DNA of 64,000 bases from contig NZ_JABEND010000006.1 of assembly GCF_013002705.1 (NCBI RefSeq), positions 186,001-250,000 on the forward strand. The letters run 5' to 3'. The stretch is from Nakamurella aerolata (GTDB lineage: Bacteria > Actinomycetota > Actinomycetes > Mycobacteriales > Nakamurellaceae). Under the pieces are notes generated by a model. That model did not search any database, was not told the DNA's origin, and worked only from the letters and a program-made list of their open reading frames with translations. Below, piece after piece: positions 54,156 to 62,462 of this stretch. The number at the start of each line of letters is the position of its first letter. Position 1 is the first letter of the stretch. Made by a program: the position numbers and the translations under genes.

Positions 54156-54905
54156 CTACCAGCGGATGGGACCGCTGGCGTCCACAAAGGTTCCGGAGGC
54201 GGCGCCGGCCGGCGCGGTGGCTGCGCGGACGACCACCTCGGCGGCCTGTTCCGGCGCCAGCGGGGCGTCCTTGTTGGCCGGCGTGAGGTCCGTCCTGACA
54301 AAGCCGGGGCAGACCGACGTCACCACAATGCCGGTGTCGGACAACAGCTTTGCCAGGCTGATGGTCAGGCTGTTCAGTCCGGCCTTCGCGGCCTGGTAGG
54401 CCGGAACCGTCATGGCATAGAACGGCGCGGCCGGATCGTCCTGCTCGGCGAGCGAGCCCATCCGGGTGGAAACGTTGACGATCCGGGCCGCCGGGCTGTT
54501 CCGCAGCAATGGCAGCAGCGCGTCGGTCACGTACATCGGACCGGCAAGGTTCACCGCCAGGGTCTGCCGCACCGCGCCCGGGTCGGCCAGCGGCGCCCGC
54601 GGCGCGGTGGCCTCGGGTACCGCACCGGCGTTGTTGATCAACACGTCGACGGCCGGGTAGCGGTCGGCGACCGCATCGGCCAACTGTGCCACCGCTTCTG
54701 GGTCGGCAACGTCGACCGCGATTCCGGTGGCCTCGGCGCCCCTGGCACGTAGCCGCGCGGCGACAGCGTCGGCGGCGGCCGGCGTTTGCGCCGTCCCGAC
54801 AACCGCGAATCCAAGGTCGGCCAGCCGGTCGGCAACCGCCGCGCCGATGCCCCGGCTTGCTCCGGTCACCACGGAGACCCTGGTTGGTTCTGATTCTTGC
54901 GACAT
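54156..54905 (-). CDS. Short-chain dehydrogenase/reductase
   Basis: This 249-aa classical SDR has the cofactor loop TGASRGIG, NNAG, a Ser in NVSTRMGS and the YxxxK pair in AYQAAKAG. The Ala pattern GTAQTP after strand 2 suggests NADP(H). Family members reduce varied carbonyls; the substrate is unknown. AGGAG lies 8 nt before the ATG at 54905. It diverges from the XRE gene at 55112. Confidence 0.9.
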   Translation of the reverse strand: MSQESEPTRVSVVTGASRGIGAAVADRLADLGFAVVGTAQTPAAADAVAARLRARGAEATGIAVDVADPEAVAQLADAVADRYPAVDVLINNAGAVPEATAPRAPLADPGAVRQTLAVNLAGPMYVTDALLPLLRNSPAARIVNVSTRMGSLAEQDDPAAPFYAMTVPAYQAAKAGLNSLTISLAKLLSDTGIVVTSVCPGFVRTDLTPANKDAPLAPEQAAEVVVRAATAPAGAASGTFVDASGPIRW

Positions 54906-55111
54906 CTCAGCACTCCTGGTGATGGTGGCGGTGATGCTTGCGCCGAGCTTTCCGCTGCGCGGCAACGGTTTCAGTGTTGCCGAGGCCGGCGGTCCGGCGC
55001 TGGCGGGTATCGGACCGGGCGTTGCGCCGGCGCCGCCGGAGCCCGACCAGCCGCGCGAACCCTGGCGCGAAATGTGCGCGCCGACAGCAACTACCGGTTA
55101 CGTTGGCAGCT

Positions 55112-55984
55112 ATGTCGGAAATCCGGCCGGGTGGAGACCTGTTGCGGCAGCGACGAAGGGCCGCCGGCTTGTCACAGCAACAGCTGGCTGCCGTCGCCGG
55201 TGTCAGCGTGCGCACGGTACGCAACCTGGAGAACGGCAGCCACAGCACCAGACCGTTCCCGGCCACCATCGCCGCGCTGGGCGACGCGCTCCGCATGTCG
55301 CTGGAGGAACGGGCGGCGCTGCTCGACAGCTGGAATGCCGCCAACAGCAGCAAGAGTTTTGCCGATCTCGACCTGCGGCTGGCCGTCATCATCGACGCGC
55401 TGCGCGCCTCCGGCGTCGCCAACAACGCCGACTACCGGGTGCTGCATCGCACCCGACGGATCAAGATCGGTAGCGACCGCACCATTTTGTGGCAGACCGA
55501 AGAACAGCTGGTGGTCGCCAACAACGACGGAGTGCAGCGGCTGTTCATGCTGTTTCCGTCCGACCCGTCGTTCGATCCGGCCGACATGGCGTTCAGCGAG
55601 GTCGAGTCGTGCGGTCTTGATCAGCGACTGGTACAAGACGTTCTTGTGGTCGAGATCGATCTGGGGCAACCGTTGGCAACCGGCGAGCAGCGATTCATGT
55701 CGTTCCGCGCCGACACCCATCGGCCGGGGCCACTACAGTCCAGCCGGGGCCGCACCCTGCAGCCGCAACGGGTCGTCACCTCCGGCTTTCGCCGAGGGGT
55801 GGACAGCCTGGTGATCCACGTGCAGTTCGACGGGCCGCGACCGGAAAAGGCCTGGACCCTCGTCCGGCCGGGCCCTACCGCCACCGACGAATTGACGCCG
55901 GTGGAGCTGGACTCCTGGGGCGGCTTGACGATGGCCGGCCAAGACCTGCCACCGGCCACTTACGGCCTGCGCTGGGAATGGTGA
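55112..55984 (+). CDS. XRE-family regulator with MmyB-like ligand region
   Basis: This 290-aa protein has an N-terminal helix-turn-helix (GDLLRQRRRAAGLSQQQLA, AGVSVRTVRNLENGSHS) and a long C-terminal region with no close match that I can name. That region has several Trp/Phe-rich strands (LWQTEEQLVVANNDGVQRLF) and ends YGLRWEW. It is too long for a simple repressor and probably has a ligand or partner domain. TACGTT at 55099-55104 lies 7 nt from the ATG, a leaderless arrangement. The divergent SDR may be its target. Confidence 0.8.
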   Translation: MSEIRPGGDLLRQRRRAAGLSQQQLAAVAGVSVRTVRNLENGSHSTRPFPATIAALGDALRMSLEERAALLDSWNAANSSKSFADLDLRLAVIIDALRASGVANNADYRVLHRTRRIKIGSDRTILWQTEEQLVVANNDGVQRLFMLFPSDPSFDPADMAFSEVESCGLDQRLVQDVLVVEIDLGQPLATGEQRFMSFRADTHRPGPLQSSRGRTLQPQRVVTSGFRRGVDSLVIHVQFDGPRPEKAWTLVRPGPTATDELTPVELDSWGGLTMAGQDLPPATYGLRWEW

Positions 55985-56026
55985 ATGTGCCAGCTGCGCG
56001 AGCCGCTCACCAGCAGACGTCCGCGC

Positions 56027-56737
56027 TCAGTCCGCGGCCAGCATTCTGAGCAATTCGGCGCGATACTCCTTACCCGCCAATACTTTCGAGCCTGCCTCGG
56101 CTCCTGAGTCGGCCCCGGATCCAATGCGGAGTTGCAGCGTGCCGAGATAGGCCGCGTAACAGATGCGGGCCCTGGCTTCGGCGCGGCGCTGCGGCAGACC
56201 GCGGCGGCTGAACAACTCTCGCAGATAGTCGATGCGCATCCGATGCACCCGCGCCACCGCGGGCGCCACCTGGGCATCGTCCACGGCCGACAGCAGCGCC
56301 CACTCCAGGGCCGGGACCACGGCGCGGTCCGCCAGCGCCACCGCCAGCAGCGCGGCCAACCGGTCGTTGTCCGCGTCACTGTCGCCTCCTGCAACGGTCC
56401 CGGAATCGGGCCCGGCTACCGGATCCGACCCGGCTCCCGACTCGATCTCAACGATGACGTCGGCGGTGGCGCGCTCAACCCAGTCGGCAAGCACCGCGTC
56501 CAGCAACGCGGCCCGGTCTGTGAAGTGCCAATAGAAGCTGCCCTTGGTAGTACCGAGCCGGACGGCGAGCGGCTCCACCGCCAGCGCGGCAACGCCGCGC
56601 TCGGCGATCATGTTCGCGGCGCCGGCAATCCAGTCGGCGCGGGTCAATCGGCTGCGGTGGCTGGGCGGCACACCGTCAACCGTAGCGACCCCAGTGCCCG
56701 GACGGCGACGTCGGCCACAGCGCACTCCACTATCCAT
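56027..56737 (-). CDS. TetR-family repressor
   Basis: This 236-aa protein has the N-terminal TetR helix-turn-helix (LTRADWIAGAANMIAERGVAAL, LGTTKGSFYWHF) and a ligand domain of about 150 residues containing a Gly/Ser/Asp-rich loop (about 120-145). The first 40 residues before the DNA-binding domain are Arg-rich; a later GTG could be the true start. Inverted repeats in the gap to the divergent SRPBCC gene are the expected operators. Confidence 0.88.
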   Translation of the reverse strand: MDSGVRCGRRRRPGTGVATVDGVPPSHRSRLTRADWIAGAANMIAERGVAALAVEPLAVRLGTTKGSFYWHFTDRAALLDAVLADWVERATADVIVEIESGAGSDPVAGPDSGTVAGGDSDADNDRLAALLAVALADRAVVPALEWALLSAVDDAQVAPAVARVHRMRIDYLRELFSRRGLPQRRAEARARICYAAYLGTLQLRIGSGADSGAEAGSKVLAGKEYRAELLRMLAAD

Positions 56738-56773
56738 ACGGTGGCGTATAGTACGCTCAACCATACGCCACCG
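56736..56773. promoter_or_regulatory. TetR operator in divergent promoter
   Basis: CGGTGGCGTAT (56739-56749) and ATACGCCACCG (56763-56773) form a perfect 11-bp inverted repeat with a 13-bp spacer. The left part itself forms ATACG-GTGG-CGTAT (56736-56749). A TATAGT at 56747-56752 serves as -10 for the SRPBCC gene and its complement TACTAT for tetR, so bound repressor would block both. Confidence 0.78.
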
Positions 56774-56786
56774 AATGGAGCGAGCG

Positions 56787-57338
56787 ATGAGCTGGACCAC
56801 CCGCACAGCCACCGGAATCAGCAACGTCCATCAGCGCCACACGCCCGGACCGCTGAGCCGGGCCGGCGAGCTGCTCGAGTTGGTCGCCGCACCGGAAAAC
56901 CCGTTGTGGCCCAGCGATCGCTGGCCGCCGCTGGTGCTCGACAACGGGCTGGAACCCGGTAGCGACGGCGGCCACGGCCCGATCAGGTACCGGGTCGTCG
57001 AGCACCAACCCGGGCGCAGCGTGCGCTTCGCCATGGACGATTCCATTCGAGGTGGACACACGCTCAGCGTCGAGCCGGTCCCGGGCGGCCCTGGCGAACC
57101 GGAGCAGGTGTGCTGGCGCCATGAGCTCGTCATCGAACGGCCGTCCCTGCTGATCCGCGCGATCGTCGTCCCGCTGCACGATGCACTGCTGGAGGACCTC
57201 CTCGACGGCGCCGACGCCGCGATGCGGCAGCGGCCGCTGCGCAGGCGGACACTCTCCCGCGGGGTGCGGGCCCGGCTGTGGTTGATGGAGCGAGTCGAAT
57301 CGCCGGCGAAGGCGGCCGGGCGGGTGGGTCGGCGGTAG
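56787..57338 (+). CDS. SRPBCC-family (polyketide cyclase-like) protein
   Basis: This 183-aa protein shows the SRPBCC helix-grip fold pattern: an initial region, PSDRWPPLVLDNGLE, IRYRVVEHQPGRSVRF, VCWRHELVIE and a long final helix. Such proteins bind hydrophobic ligands; no enzymatic role can be assigned. The ATG at 56787 has GGAG 6 nt upstream; an ATG at 56775 is in frame but overlaps that site. TetR regulation is inferred from the operator. Confidence 0.75.
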   Translation: MSWTTRTATGISNVHQRHTPGPLSRAGELLELVAAPENPLWPSDRWPPLVLDNGLEPGSDGGHGPIRYRVVEHQPGRSVRFAMDDSIRGGHTLSVEPVPGGPGEPEQVCWRHELVIERPSLLIRAIVVPLHDALLEDLLDGADAAMRQRPLRRRTLSRGVRARLWLMERVESPAKAAGRVGRR

Positions 57339-57349
57339 CGTCTGTGCTC

Positions 57350-58642
57350 ATGTCAGCACAGGTCGAGTCCGGCTCCGACGCACCCACCGCCGTCCATCCG
57401 ATTGCCAGCGCGTGGTTGGGCAGCGAGCGCACCGGCGCGAAAAACTACGACGAGTTCGCCGACGACGCCGAGATCACCGAGGCGATTCGCCGGCGGCCGG
57501 AGTCGGCGCTCGCGGTCGAGATGCCGCACCGGGCACCGGATTCGCCGGAAACGTTCGACGCGGCACTCCCGTTGGCTCGCACCCGATTGCAGGCGCTGGA
57601 GCGATCCGGAGCGCTGCGCCCGGTGTCGGACGCGGTGCTGGTGTATCGAGTGACCGACCCGACCACCGGCCGGGCTGGGCTCGGGCTGTGGGCGATGGTT
57701 GACACCGACCAGATCTCCACGTCCGCGGACGAGCCGGGGTTGGTGATCCGCAACGAGGACGTGTTCGCGGCCAAGGTGGCCGAACGCGTCCAACTACTGC
57801 GAACTCTCGGGCGGGCGTTGTCGCCGGTGTTGTTGATCCAGACCCAAACCGGCGCCGAACTGGGCGCCGAACTGGCCCGGTTTGTCGAGCGGGCCGGCGC
57901 ACCGGCCGTCTCCGACAACGCCGAAGACGGTACGGTGCACGAGATTTGGCCGGTTCCGGCGGCCGATCCGGTCGCCGCCAGGCTGCTGGCGCTGGCCGGC
58001 GGCGGCGCGCTGGTGGTGGCTGACGGCAACCACCGCAGCCTGGCGGCCCAGCAGTCCGGCATTCCCCGGTTTCTCGCCGTCATCACCGCAGCCGATGCCC
58101 TCACCATCGCGCCGTATCACCGGCTGGTGCGCGCCTTGCCGATGCCCTACGACGAGTTGCTCGGCGCACTGCAGGCCGCGGGCGCGACCGTCACCGACGC
58201 ACAGGCCACCGGTGCGGCAGGAGAAGATCCGCGGCTGCCCGACCCGGCGCCGGGAACCGTGGTCCTGTACGGCCGCTCCGGTGGACCAGGCCGCGCTGCC
58301 GCCGTGCGGCTGCCGCCGCCCACCCCGGCCGACGCCGAAACCGCCGGCGCCGTCGGCAATCTCGACCATTCACGGGTTGAGGAGGTAATTCTCGGGCAGC
58401 TGCTGCGGCTGGACCCCGGCGACAAGCGGATCACCTATGTCGGCGGCTCCTACCCCACCAGCTACCTGGCCGACCAGGTGGACTCGGGTGCGGCCGATCT
58501 GGCGATCGCCATTGCCCCGGTGAGCGTCGAGCAGTTCGTCGCGGTGAACCTCGAGCGCGAACAGATGCCGCGCAAGTCGACCTGGTTCGTGCCGAAGGCG
58601 CGGGCCGGGTTGGTGATCGCCGAGGTGTCCCCTGCCGACTAG
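57350..58642 (+). CDS. DUF1015-family protein
   Basis: This 430-aa protein has the DUF1015 motifs IASAWLGSERTGAKNYDEFADDAEI-type start, YRVTDPTTG, and the hallmark VVADGNHRSLAAQQ, ending KSTWFVPKARAGLV. The family is widespread; function is not established. A TAGCGT hexamer (57336-57341) overlaps the stop of the preceding gene and lies 8 nt before the ATG, so a leaderless mRNA is possible. Confidence 0.85.
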   Translation: MSAQVESGSDAPTAVHPIASAWLGSERTGAKNYDEFADDAEITEAIRRRPESALAVEMPHRAPDSPETFDAALPLARTRLQALERSGALRPVSDAVLVYRVTDPTTGRAGLGLWAMVDTDQISTSADEPGLVIRNEDVFAAKVAERVQLLRTLGRALSPVLLIQTQTGAELGAELARFVERAGAPAVSDNAEDGTVHEIWPVPAADPVAARLLALAGGGALVVADGNHRSLAAQQSGIPRFLAVITAADALTIAPYHRLVRALPMPYDELLGALQAAGATVTDAQATGAAGEDPRLPDPAPGTVVLYGRSGGPGRAAAVRLPPPTPADAETAGAVGNLDHSRVEEVILGQLLRLDPGDKRITYVGGSYPTSYLADQVDSGAADLAIAIAPVSVEQFVAVNLEREQMPRKSTWFVPKARAGLVIAEVSPAD

Positions 58643-59418
58643 TCGCGCACCGGCCGGGCAGGCTCAGACCCGTTGTGCCGCTGTCCATTCGTCGAACGAC
58701 GGCCCGTCGATGATCGCGCCGGCGGGGGCGGCAGTGCCCCGCCCGCCCGCATGCGTTCTTCGGTGCCGCCGGGCAGCCATTGCTCAGCCACCTCCACCTC
58801 GTCACCGGCGAGCTCGGCCGCGACCCTGACCTGATCGGCGACGGTACTGCGCTGCGGGCCGGCCAGCTCGACGGTCTGACCGATGGCATCGTCGCCGATC
58901 GCCAACCGCACCAGGTGGGCCGCCACGGTGGCGATGTCGACCGGCTGGGTTGGCTGGGTCGGCACCGAGACCCGCCGTCCCCGGCGCATCCACTGCAGCA
59001 CCTGGCCACCGTACGAGTGAAACTGCGTCGCCCGCAGGATGATCCATGGAACCTGGCCGGCCTTGGCGGCCCGCTCCTGCGCCAGCTTTCCGGCATAGTG
59101 CGGCCGCTCCTCGTTGCCGTCGATCCCGACGATCGACAACGTCACGATCCGCTCGACACCGGCAGCGGCGGCGGCACGTTGCAGCTGCTGAGCAACCGAA
59201 CTAAAGAAGGCGACCAAGTGGCCGGCGTCCCGATCGGGCGAGCTGGTGACGTCGATGACGGCCGTCACCCCCGCCAGCAGCTCGTCCAATCCCGAGCCGG
59301 AGACCAGGTCGACACCCGCGCTGCGGCTCAGTATCACCGGCTCGACGCCCGTGGCCCTCAGGTTGGCCACCACCGCGGTGCCGACCATGCCGGTTCCGCC
59401 TGCCACTGCCACCTTCAT
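58639..59418 (-). CDS. NmrA/SDR-type NAD(P)-binding protein, C-terminus frameshifted
   Basis: This protein (259 aa as read) has the atypical SDR start MKVAVAGGTGMVGTAVV, a Tyr in HYAGKLAQE and ILRATQFHSYGG. Relatives sense or reduce with NAD(P)H. After residue about 230 the frame goes astray (PARSSTGRRSTNG...). One more C in the C5 run (GGGGG at 58724-58728, plus strand) restores LPPPAGAIIDGPSFDEWTAAQRV and a stop at 58664-58666, the usual family ending. GGGAGAG precedes the ATG. It is divergent from an Rrf2 gene, with a 23-bp palindrome between. Confidence 0.85.
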   Translation of the reverse strand: MKVAVAGGTGMVGTAVVANLRATGVEPVILSRSAGVDLVSGSGLDELLAGVTAVIDVTSSPDRDAGHLVAFFSSVAQQLQRAAAAAGVERIVTLSIVGIDGNEERPHYAGKLAQERAAKAGQVPWIILRATQFHSYGGQVLQWMRRGRRVSVPTQPTQPVDIATVAAHLVRLAIGDDAIGQTVELAGPQRSTVADQVRVAAELAGDEVEVAEQWLPGGTEERMRAGGALPPPPARSSTGRRSTNGQRHNGSEPARPVRD

Positions 59419-59442
59419 CGCACTCTCCCGGTCTTCGGTGTT

Positions 59443-59465
59443 ACGCGGATATTGATTATCCGCGT
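59443..59465. promoter_or_regulatory. Palindromic operator between NmrA-type SDR and Rrf2 genes
   Basis: ACGCGGATA/TATCCGCGT (59443-59451 with 59457-59465) is a perfect 9-bp inverted repeat with a 5-bp spacer TTGAT. It lies 25 bp before the SDR start and 47 bp before the Rrf2 start. The Rrf2 protein is the likely binder. Confidence 0.75.
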
Positions 59466-59511
59466 TGTCGGGTTGGGAGAGTGAAACACGGACATCGGAT
59501 ATCGTCGATTG

Positions 59512-60018
59512 ATGCGACTCAGCCAAGGGGTGGAGTGGGCGGTGCACTGCTGTCTGCTGATGGCATGGCTACCGCCGACCGCGACCGTGTCGGCGACAAC
59601 CCTGGCGGAGTACCACGGCGTGCCTCGCCCGTACCTGGCCAAAGCACTGCAGGCACTGTCCAGAGCCGGCCTGGTGGCCACCACTGCCGGACGGTCCGGC
59701 GGGTACCGGCTGGCCCGACGCCCTCAGGAGATCACCCTGTTCGATGTGGTGAACGCCGTCGAGGGCGATCAGCCGGCGTTCCGCTGCACCGAGATTCGGC
59801 AGAACGCACCGTTCCCTGCGCCGGAACGCTGCTACCGCAAGAGTTGTGGGGTGGCGGTGGCCATGTGGCGGGCGGAGCAGGCGTGGCGCGACAGCCTTGC
59901 CGAGGTCACCATCGCTGCGCTGGTGGACACCTACCGCGACAATGGACCAGTGCCGCCCGCGGTCCAGCAGCGCAACGCCGACTGGCTCACCGAGCGCACC
60001 GGCCAATCGCACGGCTGA
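59512..60018 (+). CDS. Rrf2-family regulator with three-Cys cluster site
   Basis: This 168-aa protein has the Rrf2 winged helix (MRLSQGVEWAVHCCLLMAW, VPRPYLAKALQALSRAGLV, GRSGGYRLAR) and three later cysteines in FRCTE, ERCYRKSCG, a likely Fe-S cluster site like NsrR/IscR. A TATCGT at 59500-59505 is 6 nt before the ATG, a leaderless arrangement. Control of the divergent NmrA-type SDR gene is inferred. Confidence 0.88.
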   Translation: MRLSQGVEWAVHCCLLMAWLPPTATVSATTLAEYHGVPRPYLAKALQALSRAGLVATTAGRSGGYRLARRPQEITLFDVVNAVEGDQPAFRCTEIRQNAPFPAPERCYRKSCGVAVAMWRAEQAWRDSLAEVTIAALVDTYRDNGPVPPAVQQRNADWLTERTGQSHG

Positions 60019-60146
60019 CCAGCGCGCCCGGTAGCCCCGGCGACCACTTTGCGGCGTCGGCGTTCCCGCGCGGCCGGGTCGGTGGGCACCGCGGCCAGGC
60101 GCTGGGCGACCGGGCGGGTGGACAGCCGCAGGTACACCGACGCCGG

Positions 60147-60749
60147 TTAACGACGAACCGGCACCGGGCAGGCGTCCACCGCCGTGGCAACCACCGTCGG
60201 CTGCAGCGAAAGTGCAGGCCGTGCACCACTTTCCCAATCCCGGCCGGTCAGCGCGGGCTGCTGCAGCAGGGCGTCAAGCTCGTCGCTGTCGAAGGCCCTG
60301 CCACGGGACAGGAACCGCACCCCCTCCGGCGCCTCGACGCTGAACCCGGAGCCGCGGCCCGGTACCACGTCCAGCACCAGCTGGGTGTGCTGCCAGGCGG
60401 CAAACTGTGGCCCGGAAATCCACACCGGCACCGCATCGGCACCCTGCGGGGCGTCACTCGAAATGTCGCCGGGGGACATCCTCAGGTCCAGTACACCGAG
60501 CAACACGTCACGGTCGCCGATGATGAAATCGCTGTCGGGGTAACACATCGGCGCCGATCCGTCGCAGCAGCCGCCGGACTGGTGGAGCATCAGCGCGCCG
60601 TGCCGCGGGGTGAGCCGCCGGAGCAGGTCCACTGCCCCGGCGGTCGACACCACGCGCGGTGGAACGCTGTGCGCGCCAACCGATCCCGCCCCGGAGTCTG
60701 CGCCGGCCGATGCTGCCGCGCCCTCGGGTTTTGAAAGCCCTCGCGTCAT
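60147..60749 (-). CDS. DUF779 protein, partner of aldehyde dehydrogenase
   Basis: This 200-aa protein has the DUF779 core: LTPRHGALMLHQSGGCCDG, PMCYPDSDF, DVLLGVLD, QLVLDVVPGRGSGFSVEAPEGVRF. The Cys pairs suggest metal binding. DUF779 genes commonly follow ExaC-type aldehyde dehydrogenases; function is unknown. The N-terminus (about 30 residues) and C-terminus (about 45) are longer than in most members. It starts 36 bp after the dehydrogenase stop; the gap has a 12-bp direct repeat (ACCTCAGAAGTC type). Confidence 0.85.
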   Translation of the reverse strand: MTRGLSKPEGAAASAGADSGAGSVGAHSVPPRVVSTAGAVDLLRRLTPRHGALMLHQSGGCCDGSAPMCYPDSDFIIGDRDVLLGVLDLRMSPGDISSDAPQGADAVPVWISGPQFAAWQHTQLVLDVVPGRGSGFSVEAPEGVRFLSRGRAFDSDELDALLQQPALTGRDWESGARPALSLQPTVVATAVDACPVPVRR

Positions 60750-60785
60750 CGCTGCGTCATCTCAGAAGTCACCTCAGAAGTCACC

Positions 60786-62309
60786 TCAGAAGAAGCCCTG
60801 GGGCTTGCCGGTGTACGAGACCAATAGATTCTTGGTCTGCTGGTAGTGCTCCAGCATCATCAGATGGTTCTCGCGGCCGATCCCGGACTGCTTGTACCCA
60901 CCGAATGCGGCATGGGCCGGGTACTGGTGGTAGGTGTTCACCCACACCCGGCCGGCCTGGATGTCGCGGCCGGCGTGGTAGGCGCGGTTGCCGTCGCGGG
61001 TCCACACCCCGGCGCCCAGCCCGTACAGGGTGTCGTTTGCGGTGCGGATGGCGTCGTCGTAGTCGGAGAACGGGGCAACCGACACCACCGGGCCGAAGAT
61101 CTCCTCCTGGAAGATCCGCATCTTGTTGTCGCCGGTGAAAATGGTGGGCTGCACGTAGTATCCGCCGGACAGATCGCCGCCGAGGTTGGCCTGCTCACCG
61201 CCGACCAGTACCTTGGCGCCCTCGTTCTTTCCGATTTCGATGTACGAGAGGATCTTCTCGAGCTGGTCGTTGGAGGCCTGGGCGCCGACCATGGTCTCGG
61301 TGTCGAGCGGGTCGCCCTGCCGCACGGCCTTGGTGCGGATCGCGGCCAGCTCGAGGAACTCGTCGTAGATGTCTTCCTGGATCAGCGAGCGTGACGGGCA
61401 GGTGCACACCTCACCTTGGTTCAGCGCGAACATGGTGAAGCCCTCGAGCGCCGAGTCCTGGTAATCGTCGTTGGCGGCCAACACATCCGAGAAGAAGATG
61501 TTGGGGCTCTTGCCGCCGAGTTCCAGGGTCACCGGGATCAGGTTCTGGCTGGCGTACTGCATGATCAGCCGGCCGGTGGTGGTCTCGCCGGTGAAGGCCA
61601 CCTTGGCGACTCTCGGGTTGGACGCCAACGGTTTTCCGGCCTCGGCGCCGAACCCGTTGACGATGTTCACCACGCCGTCCGGCAGCAGGTCGGAGATCAG
61701 TGACATCAGATACATGATGGATGCCGGGGTCTGCTCGGCCGGTTTGAGCACCACCGCGTTGCCGGCGGCCAGCGCCGGGGCGAGTTTCCAGGTGGCCATC
61801 AGGATCGGGAAGTTCCACGGGATGATCTGCCCGACAACGCCGAGCGGCTCGTGGAAGTGGTAGGCGACGGTATCGGTGTTCAGCTCTGAGATGCCGCCCT
61901 CCTGCGCGCGAATGGCCGAGGCGAAGTAGCGGAAATGGTCGACCGCCAGCGGCAGATCGGCGGCCAGGGTCTCGCGGACCGGCTTGCCGTTGTCCCAGGT
62001 CTCGGCGACCGCGAGCGACTCGAGGTTCTCTTCCATCCGGTCAGCGATCTTGTTCAGGATCAGCGCGCGCTCGGCTGGCGGCGTCTTGCCCCAGGCCGGA
62101 GCCGCTGCATGCGCGGCGTCCAGCGCCTTCTCGACGTCCGCCTCGGTGGAGCGGGCCACCTCGGTGTACACCTGTCCGGTCACCGGGCTGACGTTCTCGA
62201 AGTACTCGCCGCCCGCCGGCTTCACCCATTCACCACCGATCCAGTTCTCGTACCTGGGCTGGTAGGCCATCTTCGCGTCGGATGTGCCCGGGCGCGCGTA
62301 CGTAGGCAT
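60786..62309 (-). CDS. exaC: NAD-dependent aldehyde dehydrogenase, ExaC/AldA type
   Basis: This 507-aa enzyme oxidises acetaldehyde or similar aldehydes to acids. Motifs: [18 protein letters not shown], the [11 protein letters not shown] loop with catalytic Glu, and [11 protein letters not shown] with the nucleophile Cys (second of CTC). [22 protein letters not shown] is the typical end of acetaldehyde dehydrogenase II. A strong GGAGGAG precedes the ATG. It heads the ALDH-DUF779 operon, probably controlled by the GAF regulator upstream. Confidence 0.94.
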   Translation of the reverse strand: MPTYARPGTSDAKMAYQPRYENWIGGEWVKPAGGEYFENVSPVTGQVYTEVARSTEADVEKALDAAHAAAPAWGKTPPAERALILNKIADRMEENLESLAVAETWDNGKPVRETLAADLPLAVDHFRYFASAIRAQEGGISELNTDTVAYHFHEPLGVVGQIIPWNFPILMATWKLAPALAAGNAVVLKPAEQTPASIMYLMSLISDLLPDGVVNIVNGFGAEAGKPLASNPRVAKVAFTGETTTGRLIMQYASQNLIPVTLELGGKSPNIFFSDVLAANDDYQDSALEGFTMFALNQGEVCTCPSRSLIQEDIYDEFLELAAIRTKAVRQGDPLDTETMVGAQASNDQLEKILSYIEIGKNEGAKVLVGGEQANLGGDLSGGYYVQPTIFTGDNKMRIFQEEIFGPVVSVAPFSDYDDAIRTANDTLYGLGAGVWTRDGNRAYHAGRDIQAGRVWVNTYHQYPAHAAFGGYKQSGIGRENHLMMLEHYQQTKNLLVSYTGKPQGFF

Positions 62310-62368
62310 GTCGTCTCCTCCTTGAGCCGAGCCGTGCTGTTCGGTGCCGCCGAGGGTAGGCGCGCGAG

Positions 62369-62425
62369 GGTTGCAGAACCGTTGCAACCACCGGGGGCAA
62401 AGCCACCGCCGGGGGCAAACCCACG
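62369..62425. promoter_or_regulatory. Operator region upstream of the aldehyde dehydrogenase
   Basis: GGTTGCA/TGCAACC (62369-62375 with 62383-62389) is a 7-bp inverted repeat with 7-bp spacer, 60-80 bp before the ALDH ATG. Next to it two direct GGGGGCAAA repeats lie at about 62392-62420. TACCCT on the minus strand (near 62354-62359) could be the -10. The GAF regulator is the presumed binder. Confidence 0.6.
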
Positions 62426-62462
62426 GTCACCTCCAAAGAGCCACACGCCACCGGGCAGCGGC

